A DNA stretch of 64,000 nt from Zygnema circumcarinatum (Eukaryota; Streptophyta; Zygnematophyceae; Zygnematales; Zygnemataceae). The stretch covers positions 3,159,348 through 3,223,347 of the forward strand of contig CM074806.1 in NCBI GenBank assembly GCA_037447605.1, given 5' to 3'. Position 1 is the stretch's first letter, and each line of letters begins with the position of its first letter. The position numbers were made by a program, and so were the translations under genes. The notes below the pieces were generated by a model. It made no database searches. It saw only the letters and a program-made list of their open reading frames with translations, and was not told where the DNA came from. Positions 11,549-24,805 of this stretch are shown one piece after another.

Positions 11549-13143
11549 GACCTAAAATCGCCTAGACGATGGGCACAGTCTTCAAGACCCGTCGGTAAAC
11601 TAACAAAATTATACACAGAAAGTTATGAGTATGTAATCCGCCGAAAGTTCAGGCCCACGCTGAAGGGCGATGCCTCAGCGACCTGCACAGCCCTGTGTTG
11701 ACGCGTCAAACATCTTCAGCCCGCAATCCGAGTGATCCTTTCAGAACCCTCTTCCTTATCTCGGATTCTAGGCTTCCAAGTCCACCTCCGTCTCCTGCCA
11801 CACGCGGAACACGAGCAGGAGCAGCAGCTGCGCGAGAGGGAGTAGCAGCTGCGCGAGAGGGAACAGCGGCCCCAACCCTAATCTCCCGAGGCCCCTCCCC
11901 CCTGCCAAGCCACTGCCCTGCCCTGCCCTGCCCTGCTCTGCTCTGCCCTCCCCTGCTCTGGCGGTGTAAGGAGCCGGGCGGAGGACCGTCCCTCTGCCCG
12001 CCCGCCCGCCTGCCAGATCCAGAGAGCGGGGGCACCGTGGCAGGCAGAGCGCAATCTTTTGTGCCCGGGCAGGCGCCTGCCCTTGGCACGTGGCCCGCTT
12101 TAATTGGGTGCAGGGCCGGAGGATCGGCTCACATTGGCGCGGCAGCGCCTGCCCGCGGCCGTCGCCAGACTTCAAAATGTGCGGCGGCGAATGAGAGACA
12201 GATATCGCACGTGTCGAGGTGTAGGTTGATTTCTTAACTATGAAGCATGAGGTTGATTCAAGATCAACGCGGGCTGGTGGATCCAGCCCAGTATGAACAG
12301 GTTCAGCCGGGGTGCCAGCGACAATTAAGAGGCCCAAAACGACAAACGGATCGCAGGCACGTGGGAGGGGTCCAGCAAGGCCTGCCCAGCGGCGTTCCGT
12401 ACAGGGTGCCGGCTGTACCGGTCGGCCTGCGCAGGGGTGTGGACCGTCGGATGACGCATCGGACGGCCCGCGCGACTCTAAGCTCCCTCGCGCATGGAAC
12501 GCGGCGTTCCGGAATTAATTGAAAGGCGGGATCCGTGCAGTCTGCCCCGTTTGTGTCCCGGCCTCCTCTCACTGCGGTCCCGGGCCGCAGCCAATGGTGC
12601 GCCGCTGCAGCACGTGCAGCCGAGCGCGGAGGGCCTCGATTCGTGCGGGCAGGCCCGGCCCCCGAGGGAGGGCACGAGGGAGGGACGCGGGAAAGAAGAT
12701 TCCGGGACCTCAGGGGCGGCACTGTACGAACCTGTACGAAGCTGTACAAAGAGGTACGGCGGCTGAATTGCCCCGCGTCTACGTGTCGGTCGATGTCACA
12801 ACTAAACATCAGGTCTCTGCAAACTCCAAAATAAGTACGATATTTAGAATTGAATGTACGGGTTCTAGCGTCTTTCACAGCGGTCAGGGTTGGGAAGGGC
12901 TAAAACAACCCGTTGCACGGTTGTACATATAGGCCGTTGTGAGTAACTGTCAGTTCACTCAGCTGTGAACTGCAGCATGAATACCGTATTCTCGTCTGTA
13001 CGGCTCTAGTACTGTACTGTCCTGTACTGTACAGTACCGTCCGGCACTGTACGGTGTCGCGAGTGAAGGAGGAGAGTGAAGGGGCGCAGAGAGAGGGCGA
13101 TGGCGGGTCGCCCCGGGCCGGCGGGCAGGCTCTCGCCGCAGCT
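11549..13143. other. GC-rich divergent intergenic region
   Basis: Lying between the Sel1 gene (leftward) and the second TruA-type gene (rightward), it probably carries both promoters. It contains a CCCTG/CTCTG run (about 11920-11960), short direct repeats of a GCAGCTGCGCGAGAGGGA block (11825-11865), and a TGTAC-rich patch with GTACTGT/ACAGTAC palindromic repeats (13010-13050). Open frames here are composition-driven and have no motifs. No RNA gene was seen. Confidence 0.45.
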
Positions 13144-15881
13144 ATGGGGGCAGGGCTGTGGGTGGCTACCTCCCCATCTGCCTGCGATCATTTCAGCTCA
13201 AATATGCTGGATTTCTTCCTGAAAATGAATTCTGGTGACTGGCATAGGCGTACTCGATGCTTTCTGAGTTCGGCTAAAGCCGGGGAAACTTTCGGTTTTG
13301 TAACGACCATACCACGCCATTCTCCTCAGCTGCATCGTCAAAGCCTTCTCAAAATCAAAGTTAGAACCTATGTAAACATGGGTTCAAATCGCCAGAGGCG
13401 ACAATTGGCTGAATCTGCTGCTGAATTCGATGTCAGTGATACAATATCAGATCAGATTGATAGACAGCGGCATGCCTCTGTGGAGGCAGAAGACCTAATC
13501 CGCCCTTGCTCAAAGCCCAAGTATCGAATGTTGATGGCTTATGATGGTACTGGCTATGCAGGTACCCTCAGCACTGTCATTAATCCTTGCCGTTGCACTG
13601 TTATCATTCTTTTAAGTGGACGGATGCTCTCTAGCATCGTGTATTGTGTATTGTGTATTGTATTGTGTATTGTGTATCGTGTATTGTATTGTACCATTGT
13701 GTACTTTTAATGTGGTTTCAAATCCGAAGACCATTTTCTGGGCAAACAAATTTTGTGCGCACTATCATTCTACCACCTTTTATAGGCGTAATATTGACCT
13801 AGGAGGCCTGACAAGAATCGCCGCAAGCACAGATATGGTTACGGCTGTAGTGTACTAAATATAACCATGTTTCTTCTCCAAACAATTCATGATTTTGTCG
13901 GATGTTTGGTAGGGTCCCTTGTAAGGCGAATGACCCTTAGACCTTGAGGCATGCATAAATATTAAAACTTGAGTTCATCATCCTTATCACCCTGTACGGA
14001 AATTGGGCTGTTCGAAGCGTTTCACTGCAGTATTTTGTCTGTGATTCTATATTATTCTTAAGGATTGCCTGAAAATTTCTTGCATCGTAGTGCAACTTGT
14101 TGGCGAAACTTGGTAGTTTCTGTCATAAATCACGACTCAGTAAGCTCCCGAAAGATCAATCTGTTGGCTGCTTTCGCTATAGCGAATGGCTCTGGCGTCA
14201 CGTTGTAGGGTTTCCATTGTTTCGTGTAGATTGTCCCTGCAAAGGCGTTCGTCATTAATGGAACTATGGCTTGATTACGTGGTACAAGGGCAAGGATGTA
14301 GATAGTTGTCGCTGGCTCTATTCTACAATGCTTCTCCGCTGTGTCTTCTTTAACGCAGGCTGGCAGGTGCAAAAGTCTGACCTCACCATTCAACATCTCG
14401 TAGAGCAGGCACTCTGCAAAATTACTGGACAAAATAGGCAGGACTTGGGGTTGATGGCTGCCGGCCGAACAGATGCAGGTGTTCATGCAGCAGGGCAGGT
14501 TAGTATTGCTGATGAAGGACTTGAATTTTGTTTTCCGTTTTTGTCAAAGATGTAGGTATCACTCTGGGCCGAGCGATATCCGTGAGTCGGATCTTCCATG
14601 TGGAAAGCTCCTTCGGATTTAATCCCGCTGCTTCATTCATAGTCGTGTTCCTGGGGAGGTCCGAAATGCTGGGCAGGTGGTGCACTTCACAACGATCGAC
14701 CCCTTTTCAAGCCTTGCTAAAGCACATGCTGCTTTGAATGGACTGTTGCCGGGCAGCATCAGAGTGTTACAACTCGCTGCTGCGTGTCCCGAATTCCATG
14801 CGCGCTACAGCCCCATATCGAAGACCTATTTCTACTCTGTACAAAACACCACCGTGCTAAATCCTCTAAAACGAGTGTATTCGCTTCATGTGAATTCCGC
14901 TCTTCAGTGGACAGCCATGGAAGAGGCTGCCCGGTTTTTAACCGGAGAACACAATTTCGCAGCTTTTGCAAACTCTTCGATACTGAAGGAGAGAAACCCT
15001 TGCAGGAAGATCTTGCGTTTTGACTTGGTTGAGGAGGTATGTCATACCAACGGTTGCGAACTGCCTGTCGATTTGTATGATGTAAATACCCTTTATAAGA
15101 AGGCTGTGCACTTAACTTTTACATTCCAAATTCCATTTGAGGTGCTTGAAGTGAGTCAAGCTACAGCTGGGTGCTTTCCAGATCGAGCCTATTGTTATTG
15201 CCTAGTGATCAGTCACTAGTTGTTTTTTCCGTGAAATGTATATCTGTAGTTTATTATACGTGTTGAAGTTGAGGCTAGTTATGCAAACATAACGTTTACT
15301 TGGTTCTCGTGCGCTATACTTTCTGCTCGTTCAAATACGAATGGATTCTCGTGACGAGGTTAGATCTCAGGGTTCGAGCTCTGAACAGGGTTTTGCTGCC
15401 ACAGGAAGGCGGCTTCCGATTTGAGGTGGAGGGAACAGGCTTTCTGTACAAGCAGGTCCGCAACATGGTAAGTATGTTTCTGGGTTCATTGCGTTTCGTG
15501 TGCCCTTATTTCCCCGAGTTCGAAGGGCCGTATGCTACTGTTGATCCCTGCTTTCCCATTTTTGCCCCCCCCCACAAGTTTGAGATTCCTGCCAGGTTTC
15601 ATGTGCAGGTTGGGCTACTTCTGGCTGTAGGGAAAGGCTCTCTCTCTCCCACAGCGGTGCCGCTGTTGCTGCAGTCGGCCGACCGCACCAAGGTGGCCAG
15701 AATAGCAGCGGCAGCCCCTCCCCAGGGCCTCTCTCTGCAGCACGTGAAGTATCCGGAGGAGCTTCTGAGGTCTCCTGAGGGGAGCCCTGGTCCAAGCTTG
15801 GGATGCCTTCAGGGGAAGGCCGAGCCTCGAAAAGTATTTGTTGTTACAAACGATTTGGAAATAAAAGTTGAAGTATCATGA
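13144..15881 (+). CDS. tRNA pseudouridine synthase A-like protein, second TruA-type gene
   Basis: Predicted exons are 13144-13561, 14359-14498, 14677-15036, 15405-15467 and 15609-15881 (1254 nt, 417 residues), all in phase. Landmarks are MAYDGTGYAGWQVQ, the catalytic-Asp motif GRTDAGVHAAGQV, FHARYSPISKTYFYSV, FLTGEHNFAAFAN, GTGFLYKQVRNM and the PPQGLSLQHVKY closing strand. The order and spacing are more bacterial/plastid TruA-like than in the first gene. The first ATG taken is at 13144; another at 13204 begins a Ser/Arg-rich leader that could be an organelle transit peptide. Upstream in-frame sequence is open, so the true start could be earlier. The product would pseudouridylate organelle or cytosolic tRNAs. 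The intron after exon 1 contains a TATTGTG-type short tandem repeat (13630-13695). Confidence 0.87.
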
Positions 15882-17273
15882 AGGCGCGTGCTGGGTTCAG
15901 ATTGCAGGAAGCGTGACCACTGGCCCTGGCAAGATGTTGTTTCTGTTGGTTTTGCCTTTCATATTCTCTCTTTAGGGCCATGGCTTGTGGTATGTGCTCT
16001 GATGACTCTGTGCTTGTGGCCCCTCTGGATGAAGTTTTGCCGCGATCAAATACTGAACGGTGACGTCATCGTTACCGTTCACCGTTTTCACCGTTCGAAA
16101 AGACGAGGATCGTGGGAACCCACGATTTTTTATTCAAACAAAATCAAGCACAGGAGCTACAAACAATGAGTAAAGGCAGCAGCGTAGATTTAATGGAAAG
16201 GGAGAGGGCTTCAGCCAGAAAACTTTCTCGCTGCAGCAAATGCTCATAGGCACAGTGGACCCAATGCTGTTCAGCATACATGATCAACCATTTTGATAAT
16301 TTTGGTGCCACAAAAATGGAAGGAGCACATATGGGAGGCAGGAGATCTTCAATCAACCCGTATGAAGTGTCTGAGTCCGCCGTAAACTTCCAATTCATCA
16401 ACACAAGTTTCACCAGCAGAAGTGGTACAATAAATAAAATGGAACTTTCAGAAGTATATATTCTTCATGTCCCATTCATACGATTTCCATTCATTCTCAT
16501 CATCCTCTACACATTCTCTTTTTTTCTACTTCCCTTCTGTCCTCTCCTCTCTTTCCTCTCTCCATTCCCTTGGGGAAGGGGAAGGGAAGTGGAGGGGAAG
16601 GGGAGGGGAGAAGGGGAGGAAAAGGGGAGGGGAAGGGGAGGGGGAAAGGGGAGGGGAAGGTGAGGGGAAGGGGAAGGGAGGGGAAGGGGAGGGTTAGGGT
16701 TAGGAAGCTGAAAGGCTTCTTCGTCTGCCTGGGGAGGGGAGGAGAGCAGAAAGGAAGAAATATGGGCAAATTATGGAACAAGGAGAGGACAAGATCTGGC
16801 TGCTTTGCAAAACCAGCATGAGCATGAACATACCAAGGAGGTGCTGCAAAAACCGGCAGAGAGAGAGCCATCCAACAAGAAAAGAAAAACACTTTTGTTC
16901 TTATGAAAGAAGTACAATTGAGGACAACGCTCATAAACCAACGCGACGACTGCACAACATTTCCTGCGAACGCTTTATTGCACTCTCATTGAAAAAAAAT
17001 CAAATGAAAAATGAAAAATGAAAAATGAAAAATGAAAAATGCTGGTCAGCCAGTTCCATGTTTAGCTATACTCTTGAACTGCACTTTGAAATTGAGGAAC
17101 GATGGAAACTGCAAACATAATGATGTTGCAGCAAAAAAATCGCACTCAATCTCCCAAAGTCTGAGCAAACTAAACTGAAACTGAACCTGAAGCTGGCGTA
17201 GACATCGACTAATGAAGGAATGCAAAAGTGCAAACACTGTACATCAAAATGCAAAATTGACGTGCAACTAAAA
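15882..17273. other. Intergenic with purine tract and short tandem repeat
   Basis: No supported gene. A TGACGTCA palindrome sits at 16061-16068 among repeated ACCGTT motifs. A GGGGAAGG purine block spans about 16563-16695, and a five-unit AAAATG-type tandem repeat spans about 17005-17040. A minus-strand 89-codon frame (16144-16413) is not supported by any motif or splice context. Confidence 0.45.
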
Positions 17274-18239
17274 CTAAAACTGAAGCTGAATCTTCCCATT
17301 CGCTTTGGAGCTTTCAAAAGGCGTCTCCTTTGCTCGCCACATATTGTAAGCCTCCAAACAATCTCTCTTGAATTCCTCCGCAGTCTTCAGCTTCGCTGAC
17401 TCAACCATTGCTTTAAACTCTCAAGGACAGAGCGAACACTTGAGGTTGCGGCCATCCTTAGATGGCAAAAAGACCCCTCTCGGGTCACTCCACATGGGAT
17501 GAAGTGGTTTCACCGGAGTTTTCAGCGATTTCGGGGCAAGTCCAAATTCACGTGCCAGCCCGAGAAACGATTCCTCTCGCGATCCCAATCATTCAACCTT
17601 TCACGAATAGAAGCTAATTCAGCTATTTCTTGCCATTCTTTTTCCTGCTTCATTCTCCAAGAGGAGAAGCTTTGCGGGATGGGACTTGGCAAATTTACTG
17701 CCATTCGCCTTTCCCCCTCCCGAGTACTACTGTGGCGGCGGCTGTATTGCGGCTCACGGAACGCCAGTTGGCTCGCACTGAACACTGATGAGTCACGGAA
17801 GCCGGACTGCCTGGCACTAAATGGCGGCTCAGGCTCAGGCTCATACAGCCTGGACTGCCTGGTATTAAATGGCGGGTGAGGCTGATAGAGCGGCGAGTAA
17901 TATGCGGGATCTGTCTTCACGGTCGGGGGAACCTGTATTGCCAACAAGAGACAACAAGCGCCACATTAGTCCAGCATATGCATACCAACCCAAAAAACTC
18001 ATCCATACAAAAGCAAGCACCAAGGCAATGAACTTTTTGATGCTAACAACCCTAAAAACAAAAGGCTTGAAAGCTTTATAAGGTGGAGCAGGTCATACCC
18101 GGCGAGGATTGGCTAACTCCCTTGCGAACTCCTTGTGCAGCCAATCCACAACGGAAAGGTATGTCTTTTCGACTTCTTTGGCACCCACACCCAGCCAGAA
18201 CCAAGCCGTGTCCAGCAAGCTGTATCCAAGATTTTCCAT
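17274..18239 (-). pseudogene. Unknown gene, apparently disrupted by a frameshift and an in-frame TGA
   Basis: Exon 1 (18239-18099) starts MENLGYSLLDTAWFWLG and reads 47 codons in phase 0. Exon 2 starts at 17932 after an acag acceptor and encodes a Pro/Tyr/Ser-rich segment, then QEKEWQEIAELASIRERL. Near 17565-17585 the coding-like reading jumps by one frame into SFLGLAREFGLAPKSL, PMWSDPRGVFLPSKDGRNL and KCSLCP. An in-frame TGA (17423-17421) is followed in the same frame by EFKAMVESAKLKTAEEFKRD and on to a TAG at 17274. The coding look on both sides suggests one protein broken by two lesions: a pseudogene, sequence errors, or TGA recoding. An alternative intron (donor at CAC|gtgaat, acceptor ccatctaag before GATGGC) would avoid the frameshift and end at the TGA. 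I do not recognise the family. Confidence 0.5.
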
Positions 18240-18419
18240 GACGACCAGCCATGGGACACTGCAAAAATCGAAGGCAAGGTCTTCAAGCTGCGTGCGGGCC
18301 GCTACAGCAGCCTTTCAAACCTGCTGCTGAGGCTGCTGGGTGAGCAGTTGCATCCTGCAGCCATAAAGCGCACAAATAAAGCAGCTGCAGCCTTCTGCAC
18401 GGTACATGGATGAGCAGGG

Positions 18420-20652
<2,233 letters not shown>

Positions 20653-20706
20653 GAGGGAGAAATGATGGCCCGGGCCGGAGGGCGTAGCCTTGGGGTGGGC
20701 CCCGGG

Positions 20707-21425
20707 CAGCCCTGAAATGGTTTTGGCTGCCGTGTGCGCGACGTAAGCGTCCGCGATTGGGCGAGCGCCATCCGGGCAGCTCAAGGTTGGCCGCGAGCTG
20801 CCCGGAAAGGAAAGGTGTGGCCCAAAATGGTGGACCGCGCGTCTACCTCATCTCAAATCTTGGATAAGACTGTACGGACAGACAGGTGGCGCCACCGCCG
20901 TGGGGGAATGGTGCGTACGGTACGCGTGACGTGACGTGACGCGCCGAAGGGGGGCTGCACCTGCTCGTACTCGCGGCGAGGGAGGACCGGAAAGAATTTC
21001 AGCTGCCCGGCCGACGCTCGCCCAATCGCGGACGGACACGGCAGCCGAAGTCATTTCGGGCCATGCGTTGGACGGGCCATGGGTTGGATCAACCATTGGA
21101 TCCAATGGTTGCGATTGGGCGTGCGTCGTCCGCGAAGCTCAAGGTTGGCCGCGAGTTGCCCGGGGAGGAAAGGTGTGGCTGAAAACGGTGGGCCACGCGC
21201 GTACCTTATCTTCAAATCTGGTTTTTTCTGGCCGACTTCTCGCCAATGCCACGCGGCCACGTCAGACACAATTTACGAACGATTTCTTCTGTTGGGCTGG
21301 GATAATCGCTGGTCTGACAAATTAGTTTTGGCAGGCTGTCAACGTGGCGTCATGTTTCGTACAGACGACGATCCCCTTACCGTACGGCATCGATGATTCA
21401 TGTCACGTAACGTCACGTCACGACA
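20707..21425. repeat. Nested direct and inverted repeat cluster (possible degenerate element)
   Basis: A unit of about 110 bp at roughly 20751-20865 recurs as a direct copy at about 21109-21225; both contain GCTCAAGGTTGGCCGCGAG and then GGAAAGGTGTGG. Part of the same unit also lies inverted at about 21000-21060, sharing GGCTGCCGTGT and CGCGATTGGGCGAGCG in reverse complement. The cluster is bounded by TGACGTGACG-type runs in opposite orientation (about 20925-20941 and 21404-21423). It includes a perfect 20-bp palindrome at 21091-21110 centred on GGATCC. No transposase is visible, so a non-autonomous element is the simplest reading. Confidence 0.6.
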
Positions 21426-22097
21426 TGGGATGACGGCGTCGGTGAGCCTTCCGAGTACTTTCACAGCCTCGGGGGTCGCCGTAGGGCGGCGGGCAGCTCA
21501 AAACGGTTCAAGTAGGGATTCGGGCAGGCCATAAATTGAACCATGACTCTCTCTTTGCCTCCGATTGGGAGGCATTTGGGGACATTTATATTTCCTTCCT
21601 GGTCTTCTACGGGCGTTGCTCCGAAAAAAAAAAATTCCCCGTTTCCCTGCTGCTCGAGACACGAGCTCTCATGACCTCCTGTTCAGTATAAAGCCGAGTT
21701 TTCCTACTAAAAAAAAATGTTAATTTTTTGTTTGTAGTACGTTTTTGTTTATTTTTCCCAATTTCGGGGAGTTGAATATTTATAAACCATTGTCATTTTT
21801 CTATTATTTTTTTTTAGTTTTCTTTCGGTTCTTTGACTCCGAAGGCATACGTATTTTTTTGAAACATTTTCCTTAGCTTCTTCTCCCTCTCAGACCTGTC
21901 AATTAATTCACTGCGTATGCAACTCAAATACTTGTAAGTAATTTTCTTTCGAACTGCAAAAATTCTTTTGTTTTCATTTGAATTTCCCTGTATTGCTGCT
22001 TGACTTCTGCAACCGAGTCAAAAATTGTCACTTGCTCATCATTCAATACTTGATTTTCTTTTTTTTCTTAATCAACACATGACTGCACGTTCAGAAG
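21426..22097. other. AT-rich intergenic region upstream of the thioesterase gene
   Basis: No gene is seen. Several A or T homopolymer runs (for example 21624-21634, 21710-21718, 21808-21818) and an AT-rich composition suit a promoter/leader region for the plus-strand gene that follows. No motif is strong enough to call. Confidence 0.4.
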
Positions 22098-24805
22098 ATG
22101 CCATCCATATTACTGCCATTCTCAGTTTTTATTTCTCTTCTGTTGTTTTGCAGACTAAATTCTCCTTCTATTGAAGAAGGAAAGAAGGATACAGTAGAGG
22201 CTTCAATTTTAGGGTTCAAAGTTGCGAGATTAACTATGGTGAACAAGACTGCTGAAGTGAAGAAAGTCAGCGAAACAAATTCTATCGACGGAACGTTGCC
22301 ATCGTCACCCGCTGCAGATCCACATCAAGCTTCAGACGTTCATTCAAGTGCTGCCAAGTCGGCAAACAAAGGTGGCAGGCAAACCTTTTCGCCTTGCGGT
22401 TTCCTGGTCTTCTCAATCGTATGGCTTTTATAGAAAGTCCCTTTTTTTTTTTAAATTTCGTCTGAGCCTCTCTCATTTTCCACTCTCTACCTTTCTCACT
22501 CTCTCCCTTTCCCTCTCACTTCGCCTTCTCCACTCACTCTCTTAAAAAAAAAAGGGAAAGATAAAAAGAAGAATTCAGGGGGAAGGGGAAGGACATGGGG
22601 GTGCTGATTGATTGCTGTGAAGATGACTGATGTACAAACAACGCTTCGCTGTTTCGAATGCACTTAGCTTGATCTTCCAACTCTAGGCTTCCTTCCTAAT
22701 TGTCGACACCTGCGACTTTCCATTTCTACAGTGTTCATTTCTACAGTGTTCTACTAGCCGAGTAAATCTTGAGCTCTTCCAGCAGTATTGTGCGCTGCAT
22801 TTTCGGGAATGGTTTCAATCAAGGATTGATGTTGGTCTTCCCATCGTAACCAACACATGCGAATGAATCTGTCTTTACCCATTGTCTTGTTGGAAGTTGC
22901 ACGTTTATGAACCCATAGCAATGAGTGCTGTGTGCATGCATTCGTAAAAGAGCATAGGAGCTGTGAAACGAAGTGGACAAGAAGCGTATGAAGCTTAGAT
23001 AAGAGGGAGTCATTTATGACGTGAGGTGAAGGTATTGGGATGTTGGAATTGACCAACAATTTTTTTTTTTTTTTTGTTGAATTGATTGATGCATCATCAT
23101 CCGCTTTTCATCATTCATGCAGACGATAGTGTAATTCCCTGGGAGGAAGAGCTTCGGCTTCGTCCGGGCGTGGATTACGCGCCGGACATCTTGCAGTGGC
23201 TGGTGGATCGTACGCCTCTCAACGGAGTCTGGAAATGGGATCATGTCACACTTGTACGGCTCGTTGACAATCTGACCACTAGCATTTTTGTTAAGGCTCT
23301 TTGTCCTGAGCAGGCATTGATTGGTCAATGCGTATTGGCTGATTTAGTCATGAAGGCCGCTCATACCTGTATAGACAAGATAGGCATCGGCTCGGTTCAT
23401 TCTACTAGTGCAGTGTTTGCAGGCTTCCCTCTCTTGGTTAACGGGAGGTTTGAGACTTGGGGTCTTTTGCCAGAAAGAAGCTTTGGTTGGATGCGGTTTA
23501 ATGAATGAAGTTCGTTTCTATATGGCACCGAGTCAGCAATCACTTTTTGCCGTGTGGACATTCGGAAAGTAAGTATGCCACTACTTAATCATCATAATGG
23601 CAATAGTTATCATATGCCAATAGCATGTCGCCTTTCATGTTCTGATGCTTGAAAAATGGAGCTGAAGATTTACTTGCTTTAGTTGTTGACTCATCTTTTT
23701 GTTTTGTCCGCTCATACGGTCTATGATTTCCTCTCCTTTCTATTACAGACAAATGGTTGGGCATCCTTCAATTGTGCACGGAGGTGCGATTGCTTTCGCA
23801 TTTGACGAAAGTTTTGGTATTTTATTTGGTGAGTAGATTCTTGCTCTGCTCATTGGTGTCTGCAGTCATCCCCTTTCCTCTTTCCCTGCTCTTTCTTTTT
23901 CGTTTCCTCTTTCTCGGTTCCCCATTTCTTGCTCCTGTTTCTGCACTCTCCCCTCTGCGCTTTTCTAAGCCGGAGATGTCGAATGGATTGAAATTGATAA
24001 CCGTTTGGCTTGCTTATTTCTGTTGATGAATTCCGAGCCCTTTGGACTTGGGGGTGAGGCAGCCTCGTTAAGCATGGGACCGGGGTATACGGCCCACTTG
24101 GGAGTCGATTACAGGAAGGTAGGAGAAACCTCACTGCACTCAGCCTAGAGCATTGGGGAAACATTAAATTGACGAATTTACCTCGCACAAGACTTCACAA
24201 TGTGTTTTTGCATTCTGGCGTACTACTTTTTGTAAGGTCAAATTTTGGAAAAGGGTGAAGCAAAAACTGAGGTGGCAATGTTAACTCCAAACCAAGCCGC
24301 TGCCCAGAGACTGTGCTTGTAGAAATGAATTAAGAGATAAATTTCTGTCTGTCGGAAAACCTGTTTCGGAAAGTTTCGCCTATTCACTTGATTTTTGTGG
24401 AAGTGTATGCGGCTTCTGCGTTGAGATCGCTGTTGCAGTTGTCCTAACTTCGGTTACTGTCTTGCTGCCTCTACGAGCAGCCGTTCCCCGCTACCACATC
24501 GGCATGCCTGGAGGCCACGGTTGACTATATCGAGAGGCGAAAGGTGAGCGCACTTGAATCCCTAAAGCCCGAATTTCTACAGACCTATCTTTTGCCTTCA
24601 CGGCCAAGGCATGACCCTGCTTTACGACGATCCTTTCTTCGCGGATGAGGTCTGTGGATTGCGCGAAGTTTGTGTGTGGGAGGCGGCGGGTTGAGCAAGC
24701 AGCACGATTGTTTGACCTATGATGTATGCATGGTTTGTGTGAGACATGATCGAGATGTTGAACGCTCTTTTACAGGTGTTTTTTCAAGGCTACTTTAAGA
24801 AGTGA
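22098..24805 (+). CDS. Hotdog-fold thioesterase, PaaI/THEM4-like
   Basis: Predicted exons are 22098-22371, one beginning at 23123 (end unresolved), one ending at 23568, then 23749-23828, 23970-24118, 24481-24543 and 24776-24805. The hotdog core reads EVRFYMAP, FAVWTFGK, GHPSIVHGGAIAFAFDESFG (the HGG..A...DE signature of 4HBT/PaaI acyl-CoA thioesterases), then YTAHLGVDYRKPFPATT, TVDYIERRK and VFFQGYFKK before the stop. These enzymes hydrolyse acyl-CoA esters; the catalytic Asp/Glu lies on the helix after HGG. Between 23123 and 23568 at least one intron is needed because the frame changes; its donor is uncertain, and a possible acceptor is the ccag before 23474. The start is also uncertain: the N terminus from 22098 is hydrophobic (MPSILLPFSVFISLLLF) and could be a targeting signal, or translation could begin at 22236. 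The C terminus is short. Confidence 0.72.

Noticed and set aside
11695-12337. Overlapping Ala/Pro/Arg-rich frames on both strands
   Set aside because: GC-rich composition keeps several frames open; no motif, signal or splice logic favours any of them.
16689-16705. Two TTAGGG units resembling a telomere repeat
   Set aside because: Only two units inside a GGGGAAGG purine block; chance or low complexity is a sufficient explanation.
18135-18413. Plus-strand frame (FDFFGTHTQPEPSRVQ..) overlapping the unknown minus-strand gene
   Set aside because: The minus-strand reading has a good start, donor and in-phase next exon; the plus frame has none of these.
20936-21396. Frames over the repeat cluster encoding related VRDWA../AQGWPR.. 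peptides
   Set aside because: The similarity comes from the DNA repeats and the frames differ in orientation; no evidence of translation.
24566-24650. Extra thioesterase exon (TYLLPSRPRHDPALRR..) after 24543
   Set aside because: It ends in a stop without completing the hotdog strand, whereas joining 24543 to 24776 gives ERRK-VFFQG in phase, which fits the family.
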